Source: Planctomycetaceae bacterium (GTDB taxonomy: Bacteria; Planctomycetota; Planctomycetia; Planctomycetales; Planctomycetaceae). Taken from it: 5,524 bases of DNA. Location of the stretch: contig DOCI01000348.1 in the NCBI GenBank assembly GCA_003503535.1, forward strand, positions 1 through 5,524. Reading direction: 5' to 3'. This document shows positions 1 through 4,456 of the stretch, piece by piece (position 1 is the stretch's first letter; each line of letters opens with the position of its first letter). A program made the position numbers and the translations under genes. The notes under the pieces were generated by a model. The model was not told the origin of the DNA and made no database searches. It was given only the letters and a program-made list of their open reading frames with translations.

Positions 1-204
1 TGGTTCGCCCCGCAGTATTACAACACAAAAAGAAGCCACATGGAACGTGACCACCTGCCACCGATTCGAGAGGAGCCCGATGAAGTGACGACGATTTCAA
101 TCGATCAAATTGAAGTGAGGAAATACGTCGGCGGATTGATCAAGTCGTTTGAGCGGAAGGTGGCTAGATCGAGAGAAGGGCCGTTCGTTCACGATTGGAT
201 TTGA
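1..204 (+). pseudogene. Integrase/transposase C-terminal fragment (copy A), cut by the window edge
   Basis: Frame 1 is open from the first base to a TGA at 202-204. It encodes the end of an rve-type (DDE) integrase core and its C-terminal tail: a YYNTKRSHMERDHLPPI segment followed by a SIDQIEVRKYVGGLIKSFERK segment. The YNTxRxH-type motif just after the catalytic Glu helix is typical of IS3/IS481-like transposases; the exact family is not certain. The catalytic residues would lie left of the window, so whether the full gene exists upstream cannot be seen. A near copy sits at about 2340-2612. There the reading frame stops at GCT-TGA, whereas here the same place reads GCT-AGA, so translation runs about 12 codons further. 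That stop loss and the three other tail fragments nearby suggest a decaying element rather than a maintained gene. Confidence 0.72.
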
Positions 205-229
205 AATATGCAGCGATTGTTTCAAATCC
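197..229. repeat. 10-bp perfect inverted repeat at the integrase/IS110 junction
   Basis: GGATTTGAAA at 197-206 is the exact reverse complement of TTTCAAATCC at 220-229, with a 13-base loop. It covers the stop of the integrase fragment and ends where the conserved IS110 left-end sequence begins (CCTTTGATATCGAT). It could be a terminator-like hairpin of the older integrase element, or a palindromic landing site used by the IS110 element. There is no T-run, so a classical terminator is less likely. Confidence 0.5.
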
Positions 230-265
230 TTTGATATCGATCAAAGAGTTGCTTTGAGTGGCAAT

Positions 266-294
266 TGTGATTTTCCTATCACTGGGGAATCACA
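266..294 (+). other. Conserved stem-loop in the IS110 leader (copy 1)
   Basis: TGTGATTTTCC (266-276) pairs with GGGGAATCACA (284-294) around a 7-base loop, giving 11 pairs of which two are G-U if read as RNA. Copy 2 at 4119-4147 forms the same stem with one G-U replaced by A-U and a changed loop. It lies 16 bases upstream of the AGGAGG ribosome binding site, so it could be part of an element-encoded RNA or control translation of the transposase. A weaker hairpin precedes it (TCAAAG 241-246 with CTTTGA 252-257). Confidence 0.55.
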
Positions 295-321
295 CTCACT
301 CTTTCTCACAGGAGGACGACC

Positions 322-504
322 ATGCTCTTTCTCGGTATCGATCAACATGCACGACAACTGACCATCTCCCTGGGAGACCAGCAGGGCGATGTCCTGCTCG
401 CTCGACAGTTCTCCACTCGGCCTGCCAAGATTCTACAAATCTTCGACCAACTCACCCATCTCTGTGCTGAGCACAACGAATCGTTCATTGCTGTCCACGA
501 ATGA
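322..504 (+). pseudogene. IS110-family transposase, N-terminal 60 codons only
   Basis: The product begins MLFLGIDQHARQLTISLGDQ, the opening strand of the DEDD (RuvC-like) domain of IS110 transposases. The Asp of GIDQH (D7) is the expected first catalytic residue. The fragment ends at ...FIAVHE, and this Glu (E60) matches the second catalytic position of the family. The next codon is a TGA at 502-504 created by the junction with integrase-tail sequence. Full IS110 transposases are about 300-400 residues, so the last two catalytic Asp and the whole C-terminal Ser-containing domain are absent. The start is well supported by AGGAGG seven bases upstream and by the same ATG context in copy 2. The coding part that remains shows no internal stop, so the truncation looks recent relative to copy 2. 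It cannot be active. Confidence 0.8.
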
Positions 505-580
505 TTGATCAAATATTTGAGCGGAAGGTGGCTTGAGCAGATCGAGCAGTTCTATAGTTTGTTCATGATCGGAATTGAAA
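505..580 (+). pseudogene. Short integrase 3' tail remnant (copy B)
   Basis: Starting at GATTGATCAAAT, this stretch matches the last coding bases of integrase copies A and C: GATTGATCAA, a changed middle, then TTGAGCGGAAGGTGGCTTGA including the normal stop. Weaker similarity to the sequence downstream of copy A continues (GATCGAG, then TTGTTCATGATCGGAATTGAAA against TTCGTTCACGATTGGATTTGAAA). Only about ten codons are left, so it encodes nothing. It directly follows the broken IS110 copy 1, which leaves IS110 sequence bracketed by two direct integrase tails. Nothing gene-like was seen between here and the hairpins at 753. Confidence 0.55.
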
Positions 581-752
581 AGAGCAACTCACATCTCAAC
601 TATATGGAATCATCGACGTCGAAGCCTACAATCATGGTCTGGTAATTCTCATTAACGTTGCAATTCTCTTGCTGTGGTAGTTTGGGTCATAGATCAAATT
701 GGCTGTATCGGAAGGTTTAAGGAATGCCATGTGGAGGCAATATTTTAACAAC

Positions 753-784
753 AAAGGGGCTGCAACATGGATTGCAGCCCCTTT
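753..784 (-). terminator. Strong hairpin, likely terminator of the pilin-like gene
   Basis: AAAGGGGCTGCAA (753-765) and TTGCAGCCCCTTT (772-784) form a perfect 13-bp GC-rich stem with a 6-base loop. Read on the minus strand it lies 46 bases past the stop of the 831-1163 gene. It is followed by a broken T-rich run (TTTGTTGTT), as in an intrinsic terminator. On the plus strand no gene ends just before it. Confidence 0.6.
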
Positions 785-800
785 CCTATATGTTGCTTCT

Positions 801-825
801 TTTTATTGCCAGCGTGGCAATAAAA
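801..825 (-). terminator. Second hairpin directly after the pilin-like stop codon
   Basis: TTTTATTGCCA (801-811) and TGGCAATAAAA (815-825) form a perfect 11-bp stem with a GCG loop, five bases beyond the TGA of the minus-strand gene at 831. The A/T outer arms give flanking A and U runs on either strand, as in a bidirectional terminator. Together with 753-784 it makes a tandem pair. It may instead protect the 3' end of an abundant short transcript. Confidence 0.5.
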
Positions 826-830
826 CAACA

Positions 831-1163
831 TCAGATCCGTTTTGGACCTTCTGCAACTGGAACGTCGCAAGCGATATCGCACTGATCAGTGTCGCAATCA
901 TCAGTTTCGTCTTTCCAGGTTGAACCACGGGTGTAGGCTTTGGCCTGTCCTGGATCATTCTGCTTCATGGCAGAAAAACCAGTGTAGAAGTAAGACTGAT
1001 TCACAGCACCGATTGCATCAGCAACATCGTTCAGCTCAGCAACAACAGCGTGTTGAATTGAGCTCAAACCAACGATCAGACCGATCACAAGCAAAGTTGC
1101 AATCAGAACCAATTCACTGGAAACAATGAAACCAGCTTCATCTTTCAGGAGTGACATCAACAT
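831..1163 (-). CDS. Small pilin-like (Flp/type IV-like) surface protein
   Basis: This is a 110-residue protein with one hydrophobic N-terminal helix (about residues 12-34, FIVSSELVLIATLLVIGLIV) after a short positively charged leader containing DEAG. The layout of leader, Gly, then a hydrophobic helix with an early Glu (G11, E17) resembles Flp and type IV pilin precursors, though Glu is at +6 from the Gly rather than the usual +5. From recall, similar small proteins are common in planctomycetes and often carry misleading automatic names. Residues 40-65 (VVAELNDVADAIGAVNQSY) look like a helix continuing from the membrane segment. The tail is acidic with three Cys (C90, C95, C99 in a DDCDTDQCDIACD stretch), which could form disulfides or bind metal. 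ATG at 1161-1163 is used; ATG at 1155-1157 is an alternative, and neither has a strong Shine-Dalgarno. The gene stands alone, with tandem hairpins after it and a palindrome before it. A function in pili or secretion is inferred only. Confidence 0.78.
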   Translation of the reverse strand: MLMSLLKDEAGFIVSSELVLIATLLVIGLIVGLSSIQHAVVAELNDVADAIGAVNQSYFYTGFSAMKQNDPGQAKAYTRGSTWKDETDDCDTDQCDIACDVPVAEGPKRI

Positions 1164-1206
1164 TTTTTGAACTTTCTAAACTTTTTTGAAATGAAGTAAT
1201 GTGAAT

Positions 1207-1223
1207 TGGAATGAAACATTCCA
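1207..1223. promoter_or_regulatory. Perfect palindrome upstream of the pilin-like gene, candidate operator
   Basis: TGGAATG-AAA-CATTCCA is a perfect 7+3+7 inverted repeat whose nearest edge is 43 bases before the start codon at 1163. The size and spacing fit a dimeric repressor or activator site overlapping a promoter. No -10/-35 pair could be assigned with confidence, so the role is inference. Confidence 0.4.
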
Positions 1224-1608
1224 GTCCAGAAATGGCTCGATGACCGACATGCCTGTGTACAGCAGGACATCGCCAGCTTACGAATTGAAGACGTAAACAA
1301 CGGCTACGGAAATCGAAAATGTGAGATGTCTGTTTGGCCCGCAGAAATCTCGGTTTCGCTGCAGCTGTCCGGGTCATGTATCCCGATTCGGATATTGATC
1401 TCATCACCAGAACAACCCTCAGAATGCACATAATTGATACAACCCTGAGGATGGATCAGAGACTAAGCATGAGTCCCATCAAAGTAAACACTTAAAATTC
1501 TCAAATTACCATAAAACTCCCATATTCACATTCCGGCTATTGCCTCCATGGTTACGATTAACCTTTTATTACCGTATAAATCCAGCAAAACGGGCTCCAT
1601 TCGTGGAG
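1224..1608. other. Intergenic stretch with no convincing gene
   Basis: The open frames here are short, start-poor and of unlikely composition. One structure is visible: ACAACCCTCAGAATG (1412-1426) is repeated with two changes at 1439-1453, and within these copies CCTCAG (1417-1422) and CTGAGG (1446-1451 region) are mutually inverted. This could be a protein-binding site but lies far (about 250 bases) upstream of the pilin-like gene. Plus-strand sequence just before 1609 reads in frame into the integrase remnant and may be its badly decayed upstream part. Confidence 0.4.
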
Positions 1609-1712
1609 ACCATTTCAATCAATCAGATTGAGGTTAAGAAATACGTCAGCGGATTGATGAAGTCGTATGAACGGAAGGGACAAGGCATTCGAGGGAGTCG
1701 GGCATTCCGTCA
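1609..1712 (+). pseudogene. Integrase 3' tail remnant (copy D)
   Basis: In frame, this encodes TISINQIEVKKYVSGLMKSYERK, matching the last roughly 25 residues of integrase copies A and C (TISIDQIEVKKYVGGLIKSFERK) with a few conservative changes. The usual stop is lost, and the frame reads on through ...GFARTGNFFGL-type sequence to a TAA at about 1774-1776. Past the coding match, a weak resemblance to the downstream GATCGAGAGAAGGGC of the other copies continues to about 1712. It is the most diverged of the four tails and so probably the oldest. A 78-codon frame could start at 1540, but no ribosome binding site or conserved upstream domain supports it as a gene. Confidence 0.6.
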
Positions 1713-1816
1713 TAAAACAGTAGGAGAAGCCCTCGACCCACGAACCGGGAACTTTTTTGGCTTGTTGCACGTCTAAACCGTAGATCCGTCTCGCCCGTCG
1801 TTATCTGGAGACCACG

Positions 1817-2338
1817 ATGCCTTTACGCTTTGCCGCTGCCCTCTGTCTCATGGTGATCCTGTCTGTCGTGACCTTTGCTGCCGACAAGATGCCCGCCATC
1901 GATAATTTGACCCAAGTTCAAGCCAAGGTCGTGTATGGTGCCGCTGCGGAACAGCAACAGAGTGCAGACATCGACCTCTGGATCAGTGAAGCTGTCGCCA
2001 AGAAAGGTTCTCCGTTGGCCCAACCGCAGACCAGCTGGATCGCCCTCGCTGGTGAGAGCAAGCGACTCCACTCGGACAACGGACTTTATATCGACGGCAA
2101 GGTAACGGAAAAAGATGGTCAGTACGAAATCGAGATCGATGGTTGCAACGGCTTTTCTCTCGATCAGAAGACCACCTTGAAGCCTGGCGAACGTCGAGTC
2201 CTGAACTTGTCTGGCATTTCTGGTCCCCGCAAGATCTTCATCGCACTGAAAACTCCTGTCAGCAAGAATGCAAAAGAACGGGTGGAGACAAAGAAGGCCA
2301 ATGCTAATTTTTCGCCTCGAACCAAACTACAACGCTGA
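1817..2338 (+). CDS. Secreted hypothetical protein, C-terminus abutting an integrase remnant
   Basis: This 173-residue protein opens with a clear Sec signal peptide: PLRF, a hydrophobic core of about residues 5-19 (AAALCLMVILSVVTF) and an Ala-rich cleavage site near residues 20-23 (FAA-DK). The mature part is soluble. It looks mainly beta-strand, with short alternating segments (QTSWIALAGESKRL, DGQYEIEIDGCNG, TTLKPGERRVLNLSG, RKIFIALKT), and has a single Cys (C110). I do not recognise the family. The start is supported by GGAG at 1807-1810, six bases before ATG. The last 20 or so codons (KKANANFSPRTKLQR) differ in character and end where integrase homology begins at about 2340. The natural C-terminus may therefore have been replaced at the junction, or may end close to it. 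The gene looks richer in G+C and better in codon choice than its surroundings, so most of it is probably still functional. No partner gene is adjacent. Confidence 0.72.
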   Translation: MPLRFAAALCLMVILSVVTFAADKMPAIDNLTQVQAKVVYGAAAEQQQSADIDLWISEAVAKKGSPLAQPQTSWIALAGESKRLHSDNGLYIDGKVTEKDGQYEIEIDGCNGFSLDQKTTLKPGERRVLNLSGISGPRKIFIALKTPVSKNAKERVETKKANANFSPRTKLQR

Positions 2339-2339
2339 G

Positions 2340-2612
2340 CAGAGCAACCTGAATGGTCGGTGCGAACGGTTTATTGAGACGATCAAGCTGCAATGCCTCA
2401 ACAAATTTATTGTGTTTGGCAAGAAGCATCTCGATTATCTGACAGTCGAATTTACGGGGTATTACAACACAAAAAGAAGCCACATGGAGCGTGACCACCT
2501 GCCGCCGATTCGGGAGGAGCCTGGTGAAGTGGCGACTATTTCCATCGATCAGATTGAGGTCAAGAAATACGTCGGAGGATTGATTAAGTCGTTTGAGCGG
2601 AAGGTGGCTTGA
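2340..2612 (+). pseudogene. Integrase C-terminal fragment (copy C), longest remnant
   Basis: The frame reads SNLNGRCERFIETIKLQCLN from 2343, then a GKKHLDYLTVEFTGYYNTKR segment and the same C-terminal tail as copy A, stopping at TGA 2610-2612. The Glu of CERF (codon at 2364-2366) matches the third catalytic acid of the DDE integrase core (the xxNGxxERF motif shared by IS3/IS481-like elements and retroviral-type integrases). The two catalytic Asp and the DNA-binding N-terminus are missing, so it cannot be active. No Shine-Dalgarno or sensible start precedes the homologous part. An in-frame ATG at 2268 lies inside the upstream secreted-protein gene in another frame and is not a real start. Sequence after the stop (GATCGAGAGAAGGGC) matches that after copy A, so the shared segment runs past the coding region. 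Confidence 0.78.
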
Positions 2613-2925
2613 TCGAGAGAAGGGCAGTCCCATGGATATCAGGATTGAATTGAGAATCACAGACTCGGAAGCAAATTGAAATTAATGACCGAATCCGGTA
2701 TTTATCGACTGATCGTCAAAGTGACGAGAACTCACGCGGAAAAGTCCAGAATGTTGTGACAAACAGCACGGAAACAAACGAAGGGAAAGTTAGTGAGATT
2801 CTCGGAGTTTTTCAACGGGCTGCCATACACTTCTTGCTGAAGCAGTTTCCTCACCAATAAGTACTTTGAGATTGTAAATCGTTTTATTCCCGCAAATTAC
2901 GATACGTCTGCTGAACTGGCTGTCT
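2613..2925. other. Gene-free interval holding a diverged repeat
   Basis: No frame of convincing coding character was found. The first 15 bases belong to the 3' flank of integrase copy C. A 44-base sequence at 2725-2768 recurs at 4410-4453 and is listed separately. No clear intrinsic terminator was found for the minus-strand gene ending at 2926. Confidence 0.4.
2725..2768 (+). repeat. 44-base direct repeat, copy 1
   Basis: By eye, about 35 of 44 bases match 4410-4453, with only one difference in the last 22 bases, which include GTGACAAACAGCA. Both copies lie past the stop of a minus-strand gene and after a plus-strand element remnant. It could be the end of a mobile element or a decayed coding tail. 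In one plus-strand frame the copies read ECCDKQHG and ECRDKQQG. Confidence 0.5.
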
Positions 2926-3714
2926 TTACTGACCTAGCGGATAATAACCTTCTACAAGCAGTGTGCCTTCGACAGGGAGTCGTTGAGTTAAACTAAGGGT
3001 GTTATGCTGCAATACATATCTAATGATCACCTTTGAGCTGACTAAGTTAATGCGGGCCGAAGACCTTACAATTCCCCCTATTCTTACTTCTCTTGCATTG
3101 CTGAGATCCATCTTTAATTCCGTGACATTTAATAGACCTTGTTTGTCATCGGCTTTGACATCATGCGTCAACATCACACTCACGGAGTCTTCATTATTCG
3201 GGTTGATGTACAGGATCGTTAATTTCCCCGTTTCTCTGCTATACAGGAAAACTCCACCGGTCGTGTCATCATCTCTCAAAGGATAGATTTTCATCAGAAC
3301 GTTTTTGCCGATGGAACTTTCATGGACAAAATTTTTAGTGATTTGTGGTATTCCAAAATCTGTTCTTTTGATTTGATATCCTACAAGCTTTCCTGTGTCC
3401 GAATTTAGAAAATACAATAAATTTTCTGCAATACCGAACAAGATCTGAAATCGATCCGTCGGCACATTACGGAATTCCTGGCTTACATCTAAGAAAGTGG
3501 AGCCTATGATGCCTTGGTTGATGCCTTGGTTATCTGTTCGTGGCCCGAAACAAATCAGATGCTTGCTTTCCGTGTTGAAGAGTGAGACCCAATCCGCATT
3601 GTATCTCTGTATCACTGTTGTAATTGTTTCTGCATGAACAGAACTGGCCATTGCATGTGTCAAAAGAATCACACAGACACTTTTGAAGAATGTTGAAAAT
3701 CGATGCATTTGCAT
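2926..3714 (-). CDS. Secreted hypothetical protein with beta-propeller-like segments
   Basis: This 262-residue protein has a Sec signal peptide: basic start (MQMHRFSTFFK), hydrophobic core of about residues 12-25, and a VHA-E cleavage site after residue 28. The mature protein is rich in short beta strands. Two segments look like equivalent repeats: LLYFLNSDTGKLVGYQI (99-115) and VFLYSRETGKLTILYI (155-170), with a shared turn (S-x-x-TGKL). This is the look of a beta-propeller or similar all-beta fold, but the family is not recognised. There are no membrane segments beyond the signal and no lipobox. ATG at 3712-3714 is supported by AAGGA about 10 bases upstream; an in-frame ATG two codons later is less well placed. 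A tandem NQGINQGI (residues 63-70) comes from an exact 12-base duplication. The gene stands alone, flanked by element remnants. Export to the periplasm or cell surface is well supported; its job is unknown. Confidence 0.75.
   Translation of the reverse strand: MQMHRFSTFFKSVCVILLTHAMASSVHAETITTVIQRYNADWVSLFNTESKHLICFGPRTDNQGINQGIIGSTFLDVSQEFRNVPTDRFQILFGIAENLLYFLNSDTGKLVGYQIKRTDFGIPQITKNFVHESSIGKNVLMKIYPLRDDDTTGGVFLYSRETGKLTILYINPNNEDSVSVMLTHDVKADDKQGLLNVTELKMDLSNAREVRIGGIVRSSARINLVSSKVIIRYVLQHNTLSLTQRLPVEGTLLVEGYYPLGQ
3508..3531. repeat. Exact 12-base tandem duplication inside the secreted protein gene
   Basis: GATGCCTTGGTT occurs twice in a row (3508-3519, 3520-3531). It keeps frame and duplicates Asn-Gln-Gly-Ile in the mature protein. 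A slippage-type event is the simplest origin. Confidence 0.8.
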
Positions 3715-4080
3715 GGTTGGTCATCCTTAGAAATCTGTGACACCTGACTTTCAGCTCCCCAAGCACCGGGTCTGTAAAGCGAGTCGCAATCATTAGCGAA
3801 GCCAACTAGCGAGTCGAACTCCTCAGTGGCTTACTGATATTGTGATCATACATCGACTATGCTCACCATTCAATTAAAAATATATCTACCGGCAGAATTT
3901 CATTTCCATGCCAGGGCAATCGCATGAGATTATGCCTGATTTCCTGTCAAATATCGCAATAAGTTCTCCGAATTCCAGCTCGCGGTGAGTCGTTTCGAGC
4001 GGATGCTCATTTTTTCGCCGGTGTATCTCGTCAAAATTGTCAGTGCTAATCGGCGGAAGATCGCTGCGTTCGCCGCTCCC
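3715..4080. other. Intergenic stretch with a 9-base direct repeat and an open minus-strand tail
   Basis: Upstream of the 2926-3714 gene, AGCGAGTCG occurs at 3778-3786 and 3808-3816, with a related AGCGAAGCC between them; these could be regulator half-sites. On the minus strand one frame is open from about 4080 down to a TAG at 3886-3888 (reading ...RRKNEHPLETTHRELEFGEL and onward), with no start codon or ribosome binding site. It could be the 3' remnant of a lost gene cut by the IS110 copy at 4081, but the protein is not recognised. Confidence 0.3.
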
Positions 4081-4118
4081 CCTTTGATATCGATGAAAGA
4101 GTTGCTTTGAGTAGAAAT

Positions 4119-4147
4119 TGTGATTTTCCTATGGCTGGAGAATCACA
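4119..4147 (+). other. Conserved stem-loop in the IS110 leader (copy 2)
   Basis: TGTGATTTTCC (4119-4129) pairs with GGAGAATCACA (4137-4147) around a 7-base loop (TATGGCT here, TATCACT in copy 1). All 11 positions pair, with one G-U. The only stem difference from copy 1 changes a G-U to an A-U, so pairing is kept while the loop varies. Confidence 0.55.
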
Positions 4148-4174
4148 CTCACTCTTTCTCAAAGGAGGACCACC

Positions 4175-4198
4175 ATGCTCTTTCTCGGTATCGATTAA
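4175..4198 (+). pseudogene. IS110 transposase start with nonsense codon 8
   Basis: The start, ribosome binding site and first seven codons equal those at 322, including the first catalytic Asp (D7). The following Gln codon is a stop (TAA). Even without the stop, homology ends a few codons later. This is a dead remnant. Confidence 0.75.
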
Positions 4199-4409
4199 CA
4201 TGCACGACAAACTGCACGGAGCAACGTCTGAAAACAAATCGACCTCTGAGTTGCCAGAGGTGCGAGGATCTGATCGCGATCGAATGTTAATACTCGCAGT
4301 TGAATGAATGAATACGGATTTCAAAAGAGCAGGGGCCTGAATTTCGGGGCCGATTCCCTGAAGACGATTGAATTACCAATCACGCCCCAATGTTAAACTC
4401 TCGATGTGT

Positions 4410-4453
4410 CGGGAACTCGGACAGAAAATATCAGAATGTCGTGACAAACAGCA
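4410..4453 (+). repeat. 44-base direct repeat, copy 2
   Basis: This is the partner of 2725-2768; the best conserved part is 4432-4453 (21 of 22 bases). It ends three bases before the stop codon of the minus-strand gene at 4457, so it may mark an element end or recombination junction beside that gene. Confidence 0.5.
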
Positions 4454-4456
4454 GGG

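Larger units (their letters stand above)
228..504 (+). mobile_element. IS110-family element, 5' end fragment (copy 1)
   Basis: This holds a left-end leader of about 94 bases plus the first 60 codons of an IS110 transposase. The left boundary is inferred from where the three copies in the window (here, 4081 and 5473) start to agree, at CCTTTGATATCGAT. The leader has a stem-loop (266-294) and a strong AGGAGG ribosome binding site at 310-315, seven bases before the ATG. The fragment ends at about 502, where sequence resembling an integrase tail takes over. The rest of the transposase and the right end are missing. IS110 elements insert using a structured RNA encoded in a non-coding end, so this leader is where part of such an RNA could lie, but that is inference. 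Confidence 0.72.
4081..4210 (+). mobile_element. IS110-family element, 5' end fragment (copy 2)
   Basis: This matches copy 1 almost base for base from CCTTTGATATCGAT through the leader, the AAAGGAGG ribosome binding site (4162-4169 region) and the first dozen codons. Similarity is lost after GCACGACAA at about 4210. The coding part, from ATG 4175, has a C-to-T change that turns the eighth codon CAA into TAA (4196-4198), leaving MLFLGID. The rest of the element and its right end are not present. From 4211 to the gene stop at 4457, nothing coding is convincing; the 44-base repeat occupies the end of that stretch. Confidence 0.75.

Noticed and set aside
842..1129. Plus-strand open frame opposite the pilin-like gene
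   Set aside because: It is antisense to a gene with a clear membrane helix. Its Gln/Arg/Ser-rich composition is the usual mirror of the real frame.
1138..1431. 97-codon minus-strand open frame overlapping the pilin-like gene start
   Set aside because: It overlaps a well-supported gene in another frame, is rich in Arg, Ser, Cys and His without domain features, and has no ribosome binding site.
1823..2071. Minus-strand open frame within the secreted protein gene
   Set aside because: It lies opposite a gene with a signal peptide and a good ribosome binding site, and shows no features of its own.
3778..3816. Two AGCGAGTCG copies considered as a start of a CRISPR-like array
   Set aside because: There are only two 9-base copies with a degenerate third, short irregular spacing and no cas genes. 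A regulator site or chance is more likely.
3800..3830. TTCGACTC stretch on the minus strand resembling a tRNA T-arm
   Set aside because: Only a 3-bp stem forms, and no acceptor, anticodon or D-arm can be placed around it.
4046..4324. 92-codon minus-strand frame across IS110 copy 2
   Set aside because: It is antisense to the recognisable IS110 leader and start, which explains the sequence. The same reading would arise from any copy of the leader.
4328..4366. GGGGCC repeats with CAGGG/CCCTG arms as a terminator
   Set aside because: The arms pair for only five bases with internal mismatches, there is no T-run, and no gene ends next to it.
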